DNA from: a bacterium Ga0077546
GTDB taxonomy: Bacteria; Cyanobacteriota; Vampirovibrionia; Obscuribacterales; Obscuribacteraceae
Assembly (NCBI GenBank): GCA_001464165.1
Contig: LNEX01000202.1
Coordinates: 1-39,894 of the forward strand
DNA: 39,894 bases
Direction: 5' to 3'
This document shows positions 1 through 7,277 of this stretch, piece after piece (position 1 is the stretch's first letter; each line of letters begins with the position of its first letter). The notes beneath the pieces are model-generated. The model made no database searches and was not told where the DNA came from. It saw only the letters and a program-made list of their open reading frames with translations. The translations under genes were made by a program, and so were the position numbers.

Positions 1-1140
1 TTAGTGATTCAGCTCAATGGTGGCAATGATGGTATCAATACAATCATTCCCTATTCCAGTGGTGCCTATTATGATGCTCGTCCGAAAATTGCAATCAAGC
101 AAGCTGATGTGCTTCGTATCGATGATAAAGTTGGCTTCCACCCTAGCTTGACGGCGTTTCAAGAGTTTTATAAACAAGGCAAGTTAGCTGTGATTCAAGG
201 AGTGGGTTATCCTGAGCCTAACCGTTCACATTTTCGCTCTATTGAAATTTGGCAAACTGCTCAGCCTGAAATTATCGGCGATACAGGATGGCTGGGGCGC
301 TACCTCGATTATTTGAGCATATCTCAACCTCCAAATAGAGTAATGAAGGCGAGCATTGAGCCTGGCAAAGAAAAAATTGCCATGTTGGCTGTTAATGTCG
401 ATCCACTTTTGCCTAAGTCATTATTGGCGCGCAAAGTGGCCGTGCCGTCAGTCTCTGACGTTCAGGCTTTCCGCTTCAAAGTCGATCCGCTTTATCAATC
501 TGATCGCGCCCTCCAGTTAGAAGCCTTCAACGATATCTATAACAATTTCGAAGATAGTCGCCCTGTGGTAAAGAAATTGCGCACTAGTGGGCTTGAAGCC
601 AATCGGGCTTCTGAGCGTCTGCTCGATCTTGTTAAAGGGCACAAGACTACAGTTAAGTATCCTGATGGCAAGCTCGGCTCAAGCTTGAAGTTCATTGCTC
701 AAATGGTCAGTGGTGGTATCGGTGCTAAGGTTTATACCCTTGGCTATGACGGCTTTGATACTCATGCTGGTGAGCTGCGTACGCAAACTAATCTGCTTGC
801 TGGCTTAGGTAAGTCACTGAGCGCGTTTCAGGAAGATTTAAAGCAGCACGGTTGCGACGATAAAGTGATGGTGCTTGTCTTCTCTGAATTTGGCAGACGG
901 GTAGCCGAGAATGGAGGCGGCGGAACCGATCACGGCACTGCTGGACCTTGCCTTGTTCTTGGCGGTGGTGTCAAAGGTGGTCTCTACGGGCAGTATCCAA
1001 CCCTGACTGAATTAGATCATGGAGACCTGAAATTCAATGTCGATTTCCGCACCGTATATGCCACTATTCTTGACCGCTGGCTTGGTGCTGATAGTCGCGA
1101 AGTATTGGGCAAGAGTTTCGAAAATCTTGAATTCTGCTAA
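1..1140 (+). CDS. DUF1501 family protein, 5'-truncated by window edge
   Basis: The reading frame is open from the first base (Leu-Val-Ile-Gln-Leu-Asn-Gly-Gly-Asn-Asp-Gly), so the true start and probably a twin-arginine leader lie outside the window. The NGGNDGINTIIPY motif near the visible N-terminus, FSEFGRRVAENGGGGTDHG, and the C-terminal pattern of DFRTVYATILDRWLG are typical of DUF1501 proteins, which belong to the alkaline-phosphatase/sulfatase-like fold and are usually exported. Substrate is unknown. The C-terminus is complete (TAA at 1138-1140). The gene is convergent with the small minus-strand gene that follows, with 38 bases between stops. The family call is strong; the function cannot be stated from sequence. 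Confidence 0.88.
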   Translation, partial: LVIQLNGGNDGINTIIPYSSGAYYDARPKIAIKQADVLRIDDKVGFHPSLTAFQEFYKQGKLAVIQGVGYPEPNRSHFRSIEIWQTAQPEIIGDTGWLGRYLDYLSISQPPNRVMKASIEPGKEKIAMLAVNVDPLLPKSLLARKVAVPSVSDVQAFRFKVDPLYQSDRALQLEAFNDIYNNFEDSRPVVKKLRTSGLEANRASERLLDLVKGHKTTVKYPDGKLGSSLKFIAQMVSGGIGAKVYTLGYDGFDTHAGELRTQTNLLAGLGKSLSAFQEDLKQHGCDDKVMVLVFSEFGRRVAENGGGGTDHGTAGPCLVLGGGVKGGLYGQYPTLTELDHGDLKFNVDFRTVYATILDRWLGADSREVLGKSFENLEFC

Positions 1141-1178
1141 ATTTCTCTTTTTTGTGCTTAGAGGCTGCCGCTAATTCT

Positions 1179-1592
1179 TTATGGGTCTGGCGGAGCGTCG
1201 CCTTCGAGCATGACGAAGAATTTGCGCTCGCAGTCCCACATATTGTCGTCTTTCCAATTAAGTAGAGAAACCTTGGCTGACCAGGCTCCTTCTTTAGTGA
1301 GATTGACATCGGGCTGGAAGATGTAATGACCTTTGAAGATATCACCAGGGTCATTGGCATTGAAGTCTTTGGTAAAGACCACGGTGCCATCTGGATCTTC
1401 AATGGTGACTATGCCTTTGTATTGGCGGCGCTCGTAAGGCGTACCAAAGCCAATGACGCAGGTGCAGTTCATTTTGGTCGGTAGTTCTTTGAGAACAAAC
1501 AGATCAAAAAGACCACGGGCATCCACGCGACCATCTTCTTCGTGGTCGGCCCCTTGGCAGAAAAGAATGTACCCGCTGTGCAGATACTTCAT
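1179..1592 (-). CDS. Small conserved-looking protein, possibly DUF6941-like
   Basis: This gene encodes 137 residues with no signal peptide or membrane segment. The composition is that of a small globular beta-rich protein: an N-terminal stretch on the pattern of 'detect/cost, GRVDARGLFDLFVL', then alternating beta strands (VTIEDPDGTVVFTKDF, WSAKVSLLNW) and an acidic Pro-rich end. The pattern of a short strand followed by G-x-v-D-a-x-G-l-F-D is reminiscent of DUF6941 proteins, but this is from memory and weak. It is transcribed on the minus strand downstream of fusA, beyond the fusA terminator, so it likely has its own promoter. The start ATG is preceded by GGAGAG (minus strand, about 1599-1604), a good ribosome binding site. 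Confidence 0.65.
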   Translation of the reverse strand: MKYLHSGYILFCQGADHEEDGRVDARGLFDLFVLKELPTKMNCTCVIGFGTPYERRQYKGIVTIEDPDGTVVFTKDFNANDPGDIFKGHYIFQPDVNLTKEGAWSAKVSLLNWKDDNMWDCERKFFVMLEGDAPPDP

Positions 1593-1750
1593 AGTATCGC
1601 TCTCCTTACGCCTGCCCTAGAATTTTACCGCTTTTATTGAGCGCGGCCCTATTGTCAGCCTAAGAAATCGCTGTTCACTCCAAGAAAACACACCAAGAAA
1701 AGAGATGAAGAAAAGAAATTAGGCCCAAAAGAAAAAGAAGGAAAAAGAAA

Positions 1751-1783
1751 AGCCCTCGCTAAAGAGATTGTTTAGCGAGGGCT
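1751..1783 (-). terminator. Rho-independent terminator of fusA
   Basis: A perfect 13-bp inverted repeat (AGCCCTCGCTAAA / TTTAGCGAGGGCT) has a 7-base loop. Read on the minus strand it is followed by TTTTCTTTTTCC. It lies 25 bases past the fusA stop, so it ends the fusA transcript. Confidence 0.9.
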
Positions 1784-1807
1784 CTTTATCTCTTGATTAT
1801 CTAGAGC

Positions 1808-3949
1808 TTAGTGGCGAGTATCTTTCTTGGTAGAAATAACTGCTTCAGCAATAGCGTTTGGCACTTCTTCGTAGTGAGCGAATTCCATGGTGAATGTACC
1901 TTGTCCGCGGGTCTTGTTGCGGATGTCGGTGGCATAACCAAACATTTCAGACAGTGGCACTGAAGATTTCACTTTTGATAGTGAATCAATGGTGTCCATG
2001 CCTTCAATGCGGCCACGTCTCGAGGAAATGTCACCGATAACGTCACCCATGAATTCTTCTGGAACTTCAACTTCTACTTTCATGATTGGTTCTTGAAGAA
2101 TAGGGCTGGCTTTCATGAAGCCTTCCTTGAAGCCGATAGAAGCAGCGGTCTTAAAGGCCATTTCGTTCGAGTCAACTTCGTGGTACGAACCGAAGACCAA
2201 GGTGCACTTAACGTCGATTACAGGGTAACCGGCCAGTACGCCGCCAACTAGTGTGTCTCTTACGCCAGCTTCGATTGCAGGGATGTATTCTTTGGGAACG
2301 ACACCACCAACGATTTTGTTGACGAACTCAAAACCAGTTCCAGCAGCCAGAGGCTCTAATTCGAAGACTACGTGACCGTATTGACCACGACCACCCGACT
2401 GACGGATGAATTTGCCTTCGCACTTGACGTTCTTTTTGATGGTTTCGCGGTAGGCAACTTGTGGCTTACCAACGTTGGCTTCTACTTTGAATTCACGAAG
2501 TAGACGATCAACAATGATTTCTAAGTGCAGTTCGCCCATACCGGCAATGATTGTTTGGCCAGTTTCGTGGTCAACACGCACTTTGAAGGTTGGATCTTCT
2601 TCTGCCAAGCGGCCCAGTGAGACGCCCAGTTTGTCGGAGTCGCCTTTGGTTTTTGGTTCGATAGCAACCGAGATAACTGGATCTGGGAAGTTCATCGATT
2701 CTAAAATTACAGGTGAATTTTCTGCTGAAAGAGTGTCACCGGTTGTGGTGTCTTTCAAGCCGACTGCAGCAATAATGTCGCCAGCGTAGGCTTCATCAAC
2801 GTCTGTGCGGTTATCTGCTTGCAATTGAACGAGACGGCTGATGCGCTCTCTCTTACCTTTAGTGGAGTTGAGAACGTAAGATCCAGCTGCCAATTTACCT
2901 GAGTATATTCGCAAGAAGGTTAGTTTACCGACGAAAGGATCGTTCATAACTTTGAAGGCCAAAGCTGAGAACGGAGCGTTATCGTCAGGAGCTCTTTCAG
3001 TTTCAGTACCATCTGGCAAGGTGCCTTTGATAGCAGAAACGTCAGCTGGTGAAGGAAGCAAGTCGACAACTGCGTCGAGTAGCTGTTGAACGCCTTTATT
3101 TTTGAAAGCTGAACCACAAAGAATCGGAATAACTTTGTTGGTGCAAACTGCTTTTCTCAAAGCTACTTTGAAAGCTTCGTTTTCAACAGTTTCAGTTTCC
3201 ATGTAGATTTCCATCAGAGCGTCGTCGGTTTCAACAACTGACTCTTCAAGTTCTTTGCGATATTTTTGAGCATCTTCAAGCATGTCGGCAGGAATGTCGA
3301 CGATGTTGAATTTTTGACCCATAGGATCTTTCTCGTCGTAGACGTGAGCTTTCATTTCAACCAAGTCGATTAGACCTTTGAAATCGCCTTCAGCGCCGAT
3401 TGGCAATTGAAGAGGGTGAGCATTAGCCCAAGTGGTAGACATACCAGGAAGCTGTTCTTTGATTTGTTTGACTACTTTGTAGAAGTCAGCGCCAGTGCGG
3501 TCCATTTTGTTGACCAGAATCATTCTGGGCACTTCATAACGGTTGGCTTGCTTCCAAACTGTATTGGTTTGCGGTTGAACGCCACCAACTGCGCAAAGCA
3601 CGATAACAACGCCGTCGAGCACGCGCATAGAACGTTCTACTTCTACGGTGAAGTCAACGTGTCCGGGGGTGTCGATTAAGTTGATGCGCTTGCCTCTCCA
3701 TTGGGAGGTAATAGCAGCTGCGGTAATGGTGATGCCGCGTTCTTTCTCTTGCTCCATCCAGTCGGTGAAGGATGTGCCTTCGTGCACTTCACCCATTCTG
3801 TGGATCAAACCGGAATAGAAGAGAATCCGTTCTGTTGTGGTAGTTTTGCCAGCATCGATGTGAGCTGCAATACCCATGTTACGGACGTCTTGAAGCTGAA
3901 TTTGTCTTCCTGCCACTGTCCCTGTTTTCCTCTCTTTAACGCTATCCAT
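1808..3949 (-). CDS. fusA: Elongation factor G
   Basis: This is a full-length (713 residues) EF-G, the GTPase that drives ribosomal translocation and, with RRF, ribosome recycling. The G1 motif [16 protein letters not shown], switch [11 protein letters not shown]3 DTPGHVDF, G4 NKMD and G5 GSAFKNKG are all present in order in the first 270 residues. The later domains carry the usual [22 protein letters not shown] and [10 protein letters not shown] motifs. The start ATG has GGAAGG five bases upstream. It follows rpsL-rpsG as in the classical str operon, but a strong terminator after rpsG separates it, so it is probably transcribed from its own promoter in 3950-4185. No tufA follows; a different small gene does. 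Confidence 0.98.
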   Translation of the reverse strand: MDSVKERKTGTVAGRQIQLQDVRNMGIAAHIDAGKTTTTERILFYSGLIHRMGEVHEGTSFTDWMEQEKERGITITAAAITSQWRGKRINLIDTPGHVDFTVEVERSMRVLDGVVIVLCAVGGVQPQTNTVWKQANRYEVPRMILVNKMDRTGADFYKVVKQIKEQLPGMSTTWANAHPLQLPIGAEGDFKGLIDLVEMKAHVYDEKDPMGQKFNIVDIPADMLEDAQKYRKELEESVVETDDALMEIYMETETVENEAFKVALRKAVCTNKVIPILCGSAFKNKGVQQLLDAVVDLLPSPADVSAIKGTLPDGTETERAPDDNAPFSALAFKVMNDPFVGKLTFLRIYSGKLAAGSYVLNSTKGKRERISRLVQLQADNRTDVDEAYAGDIIAAVGLKDTTTGDTLSAENSPVILESMNFPDPVISVAIEPKTKGDSDKLGVSLGRLAEEDPTFKVRVDHETGQTIIAGMGELHLEIIVDRLLREFKVEANVGKPQVAYRETIKKNVKCEGKFIRQSGGRGQYGHVVFELEPLAAGTGFEFVNKIVGGVVPKEYIPAIEAGVRDTLVGGVLAGYPVIDVKCTLVFGSYHEVDSNEMAFKTAASIGFKEGFMKASPILQEPIMKVEVEVPEEFMGDVIGDISSRRGRIEGMDTIDSLSKVKSSVPLSEMFGYATDIRNKTRGQGTFTMEFAHYEEVPNAIAEAVISTKKDTRH

Positions 3950-4185
3950 TTGAACCTTCCAAATATAACTAGCTGGGTACTATCTTGCCGTGCTCAACCG
4001 CTGGTGTTGACGACCTTTCTATTAGAACGCGTTGAGATGCGCTCTTCTTGAAAAGACTGAACTTAGGTTACCACCTGATATCGCACCATCTTTATATCCT
4101 TCATAAAGATATTCAGAATTGACTGAGCATTCTTTACAAACAGATATAACTTTGTCACTACGAGACTTTGTACAACGGTTTTCAC
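3950..4185 (-). promoter_or_regulatory. fusA leader/promoter region, no gene
   Basis: This stretch between the rpsG terminator and fusA is AT-rich and holds no convincing ORF. Because the rpsG transcript ends upstream, a fusA promoter is expected here. Read on the minus strand there are several TATAAT-like hexamers (for example TATAAA near 4092-4097), but no clean -35/-10 pair could be chosen, so the position is left open. Confidence 0.35.
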
Positions 4186-4217
4186 AAAAACGCTTCGACC
4201 ACTGGCCGAAGCGTTTT
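4186..4217 (-). terminator. Rho-independent terminator of rpsL-rpsG
   Basis: The inverted repeat AAAAACGCTTCG / CGAAGCGTTTTT flanks an 8-base central segment that itself can extend pairing (CC/GG). On the minus strand the stem ends in TTTTT. It starts 34 bases past the rpsG stop and separates the ribosomal protein genes from fusA. The A/T-flanked stem could act in both directions. Confidence 0.88.
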
Positions 4218-4250
4218 TCATTACACTTTTTACTGTCGCCCTAATTCAAT

Positions 4251-4721
4251 TTAGTAGCGATAGTGAGCGAAAGCTTTGTTTGCTTCAGCCATTTTGTGTG
4301 TTTCGTCGCGCTTCTTAACTGATGCTCCGGTGCCGTTGCTGGCATCGGCTAGTTCAGCAGAAAGACGCTCGGCGAAAGTGCGACCTGGTCTCTTGCGGCT
4401 GTTGGCGATGAGCCATTGTGAAGCGAGAGCAAATCCACGTGAAGACTTAACTTCAACTGGAACTTGGTAGGTCGAACCACCAACGCGGCGGGCCTTAACT
4501 TCTACTAGAGGAGTGACGTTTTTCAATGCTTTGTTGAAAACATCTAGAGGCTCTTGCTTGGTGCGATCTTTGAGAATCTGCAGAGCATCATAGAAGAGGC
4601 TCTGGGCTGTGCTGCGCTTGCCGCGCTGCATCATACGGTTGACGAAGCGTGAGACCTGTTGGCTGTTGAATACAGGGTCAGCTACGGTAATTCTTTTATC
4701 TGCTTGCTTTCTGCGCGACAT
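4251..4721 (-). CDS. rpsG: 30S ribosomal protein S7
   Basis: This 156-residue protein has the usual bacterial S7 length. S7 nucleates assembly of the 30S head on 16S rRNA and sits next to the E site. The N-terminal SRRKQADKR, the VSRFVNRMMQRGKRSTAQ helix, KNVTPLVEVKARRVGGSTYQVP and the WLIANSRKR region are all diagnostic. It follows rpsL by 42 bases on the same strand and is co-transcribed with it. The start ATG has AGGA upstream at moderate spacing. A terminator follows directly. Confidence 0.98.
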   Translation of the reverse strand: MSRRKQADKRITVADPVFNSQQVSRFVNRMMQRGKRSTAQSLFYDALQILKDRTKQEPLDVFNKALKNVTPLVEVKARRVGGSTYQVPVEVKSSRGFALASQWLIANSRKRPGRTFAERLSAELADASNGTGASVKKRDETHKMAEANKAFAHYRY

Positions 4722-4763
4722 TCTTACTATTCCTATTTATTAGTTCAGGTTGGAAATTGAGGC

Positions 4764-5171
4764 TTATTTCTTCTTGCCGGCGGCTGCTGCTGGAGCGCCT
4801 GGCTTAGGACGCTTAGCGCCGTACTTAGAGCGGCTCTGTTTGCGGTCTTTGACGCCGGCTGTGTCGAGGGCGCCTCTGACGATGTGGTAGCGAACGCCTG
4901 GAAGATCCTTAACCCGACCGCCTCTTACGAGTACGACTGAGTGCTCTTGCAAGTTGTGGCCAACACCTGGAATGTAGGCGGTGATTTCAATACCGTTTGT
5001 AAGACGGACTCTGGCAATCTTGCGAAGTGCTGAGTTCGGCTTCTTAGGGGTTGTTGTCTTCACCTGGGTGCAAACGCCCCTTCTCTGAGGGCAAGATTTG
5101 AGCGCTGGAGACTTGGTCTTGTAAGTCACCTTGCTTCTTTCGCGTCTGATCAACTGATTGATGGTAGGCAC
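4764..5171 (-). CDS. rpsL: 30S ribosomal protein S12 (GTG start)
   Basis: The gene encodes S12 of the ribosomal decoding centre. The frame stays open upstream to 5336, but S12 proteins begin M-PTINQLIR, which places the start at a GTG at 5171. An AGGAG lies seven bases before it; a second GTG sits one codon earlier. This gives 135 residues. [12 protein letters not shown] keeps the Lys whose change gives streptomycin resistance, and [12 protein letters not shown] keeps the second such Lys and the Asp that is often methylthiolated. The C-terminus is extended by an Ala/Lys tail ([12 protein letters not shown]) compared with the usual 124 residues. It is the first gene of the rpsL-rpsG transcript. 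Confidence 0.97.
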   Translation of the reverse strand: MPTINQLIRRERSKVTYKTKSPALKSCPQRRGVCTQVKTTTPKKPNSALRKIARVRLTNGIEITAYIPGVGHNLQEHSVVLVRGGRVKDLPGVRYHIVRGALDTAGVKDRKQSRSKYGAKRPKPGAPAAAAGKKK

Positions 5172-5488
5172 CACTGCACTCCTAAGAACTACGACTACTG
5201 AAAATAACAGAACAAAAACTAGCAAATAACCCATAAAAGATTGGACAGCTGCAAAGACAACCTCCTTTGACCAATATGGGTATCGGCAAGTTTTCAGATT
5301 ATCAGATGAGCCCAGGTGATATAGCGGACTTTCCAAAATCCTTTACAAAGCAAAAGCCAAATGATCGAATTCTTAGGCGAAACCCCTCAAAAACGACCAA
5401 TTCTTAAGCGGCTATCACAAATTGCGTTAAGCTGCGCCGGCTTTCAAGGGGAAATGAATTGCCTTGCAACTAGGTTGAATTGATACGG
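5172..5488 (-). promoter_or_regulatory. rpsL upstream leader, no certain gene
   Basis: This 317-base region must contain the rpsL promoter. A perfect Shine-Dalgarno-like AAGGAGGT occurs on the minus strand near 5255-5262, about 90 bases before the accepted rpsL start. An ATG in the rpsL frame follows it at poor spacing (about 26 bases) and would add a hydrophobic stretch to S12, which is not credible for S12. The element may be a leader feature or a remnant. No confident -35/-10 pair was found. Confidence 0.35.
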
Positions 5489-6061
5489 CTAAGAATTCTC
5501 TACAATCTTGCTGACTGAGCTTCGAGGAATATTGATGGCCGGCTTCCCCAAGGGATTTAGGCTGACGGTGCGCTCAAGTGAAAGCTTCTTTGGTGGTGAT
5601 TTTGCTCTGAGCCAGTGGTCTCTGGTCAAAAGAGAGAAATGACCTGCCCTCTCTAGGCCAGCTTCTTCAAGTGCTTCAATCACTGAATTTTGGAAATCAT
5701 AGGCTTTGGCAATGACCATGCCTTTCATACCGGCTCTGCGCATGATCGATAGAACAAAGTAAACAAGGTCGCGGGCGGTGTGAGCCCAGCCTGGATGCAC
5801 CGCGAATTCTAGATGATAGTCGCCTTCTCTGTGGGCGGTGACGCGACAAGCCGATGTAATCACCTTGCGTTCGCTGTCACATGCTACCCAGAACCAGCTC
5901 TTGCGTCGAATTAGGCGGCGAGCAAGCTTGTCTAGGCTCTCGACTTTTAAGGGGAAAACATAGAAATCTTCGTCTAGGTATTGAAAAGTCAGCCTGAGAT
6001 CGGCTGGTAAAACTTCTTGATGCAGTTGGTAGAGGCTGGCCTGGTCTTCAGGAATGGCCAA
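5489..6061 (-). CDS. C-terminal GNAT-like half of a tandem acetyltransferase (frame 2)
   Basis: This ORF has no ATG start and no Shine-Dalgarno; it opens with a TTG inside the last codons of the upstream gene (14-base overlap). It contains a GNAT-like fold pattern (SACRVTAHREGDYHLEFAVHP, then an aromatic helix, then VIEALEEAGLERAGHFSLLTRDH). The region SLYQLHQEVLPADLRLTFQYLDEDF resembles the linker and second domain of a single tandem-GNAT protein known to me from cyanobacteria. I read it as the second half of one polypeptide separated from the first by a +1 frameshift. The alternative is a separately translated, coupled subunit. The acceptor substrate is unknown. The canonical acetyl-CoA loop Q/RxxGxG/A is not evident in this half. 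Confidence 0.6.
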   Translation of the reverse strand: MAIPEDQASLYQLHQEVLPADLRLTFQYLDEDFYVFPLKVESLDKLARRLIRRKSWFWVACDSERKVITSACRVTAHREGDYHLEFAVHPGWAHTARDLVYFVLSIMRRAGMKGMVIAKAYDFQNSVIEALEEAGLERAGHFSLLTRDHWLRAKSPPKKLSLERTVSLNPLGKPAINIPRSSVSKIVENS

Positions 6062-6584
6062 GCGAAAGCTTCTGTTGTGATTTGGTCACTACTTTTAGCT
6101 CTGGTCTTGGTTCTAGCTTTAGGTCTGCTGGTACTTGATAGTGCGTTATGCGGGCGGAGCGCCGGAAGCCACAGCTGGCAAGAACGGCTAGAGCGCCTTG
6201 GTTTAAATCTGAGGCTTCGGCGACAAAGTGGCTAATACCTTGACTGCCAAACAGGGCAAAAGCGAAGCGCAATAATTCTTGGGCTATGCCGCGGCCGCGA
6301 TGATTGGGATGAACCACAAGATGATCAACTTGCCAGCAATTTTTTGATTTACCAATTGGATGTAGTGAAATCATGCCAATAACAAGTCCGTCTTCTTTAG
6401 CTACATATACAGATGGCGAAATATGCCAATGACAGGGCAACCAATGTTGCCAGAAAGTAAGTCCTGTAATCATGTAGCGGTCTTCAGCACAGAAGCTTTC
6501 GTAAGGCACTGGCTCGCCCTGGTAGCGCAGTAAGGCGCGTACCTGGGTAGATTCTGTGGCAAAAAGAGGTTCGATCTTGATCAT
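6048..6584 (-). CDS. GNAT family N-acetyltransferase, N-terminal half
   Basis: The protein (178 residues) has a clear GNAT motif A: WQVDHLVVHPNHRGRGIAQELL, with the RGRGIA pyrophosphate loop for acetyl-CoA around residues 97-102, followed by the motif B pattern NQGALAVLASCGFRRSA. It would transfer an acetyl group from acetyl-CoA to an unknown amine. The last residues (KLSLGHS) run into TGA at 6048-6050, and a +1 shift there continues directly into the downstream GNAT half. The gene is divergent from smpB, with about 106 bases between starts. The GNAT call is firm; intactness is doubtful. Confidence 0.8.
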   Translation of the reverse strand: MIKIEPLFATESTQVRALLRYQGEPVPYESFCAEDRYMITGLTFWQHWLPCHWHISPSVYVAKEDGLVIGMISLHPIGKSKNCWQVDHLVVHPNHRGRGIAQELLRFAFALFGSQGISHFVAEASDLNQGALAVLASCGFRRSARITHYQVPADLKLEPRPELKVVTKSQQKLSLGHS

Positions 6585-6690
6585 AATTAAGATGATACCA
6601 TGCTTGCCAAGCGGCCCCCTCCGGCCTTAACTCTAAGTAGCTAAGTTAGTATCTACCCGGCTATACTGAGATGCCGACCGTACTATTTAG

Positions 6691-7203
6691 ATGACTCAGC
6701 CGACTAAGCAAACAGTTAAGAAGACAGCAAAAGACGATAAGCCATTCTTTAAGACAGTGGCCGACAATCGTCGCGCCCGTCATGACTACGAAATTCTCGA
6801 TACTTTAGAGGCTGGTATTGCCTTGTTTGGTACCGAAGTAAAATCGATTCGTGCTGGCAAGGCTAATTTAGCTGACGCCTTCGTTAAGGTAGAAGATGGA
6901 GAACTTTGGCTATATAGCTGCCATATATCTCCGTATGACTTCGGTAATAGATTCAATCATGAACCGCTGCGCAAGCGCCGTTTGCTCGTTCATAAGAAGC
7001 AAATTCTTAAGTTGAAATCGAACATGCAGGAGAAAGGTCTGGCACTAATTCCGCTTAAAATGTACTTCAAGGGCCATTTGGTGAAAGTCGATTTGGCTTT
7101 GGCAAAAGGTCGAAAACTATATGACAAGCGTGAAAATATTGCCAAAAAAGAGACTAAGCGCGACCTCGATCGTTTAACTAAGTCTCGTAATAACAGTCAT
7201 TAG
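6691..7203 (+). CDS. smpB: SsrA-binding protein SmpB
   Basis: The protein (170 residues) is SmpB, the partner of tmRNA in trans-translation that rescues stalled ribosomes. Diagnostic segments are NRRARHDYEILDTLEAGIALFGTEVKS (OB-fold start), ANLADAFVKVEDGELWLYSCHISPY, the HEPLRKRRLLVHK helix, and the C-terminal basic tail LVKVDLALAKGRKLYDKR with KKETKRDLDR. The N-terminal 25 residues are an extra Lys/Thr-rich segment. The start at 6691 is the first ATG. No tmRNA gene is visible nearby. No strong ribosome binding site is seen. Confidence 0.97.
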   Translation: MTQPTKQTVKKTAKDDKPFFKTVADNRRARHDYEILDTLEAGIALFGTEVKSIRAGKANLADAFVKVEDGELWLYSCHISPYDFGNRFNHEPLRKRRLLVHKKQILKLKSNMQEKGLALIPLKMYFKGHLVKVDLALAKGRKLYDKRENIAKKETKRDLDRLTKSRNNSH

Positions 7204-7277
7204 CAAGTAAAAGAAACAGCATTTTCAGGACAAACAATAATACAGATTTAGGTAACATCGAATTTCAGCGAGGGTCA

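Noticed and set aside
3407..4051. Plus-strand frames inside and beyond fusA
   Set aside because: They are antisense shadows of the elongation factor gene with atypical composition.
5172..5336. N-terminal extension of rpsL by 55 residues
   Set aside because: It would add a hydrophobic stretch to S12, whose family begins at PTINQL; a GTG with AGGAG at good spacing fits the known start.
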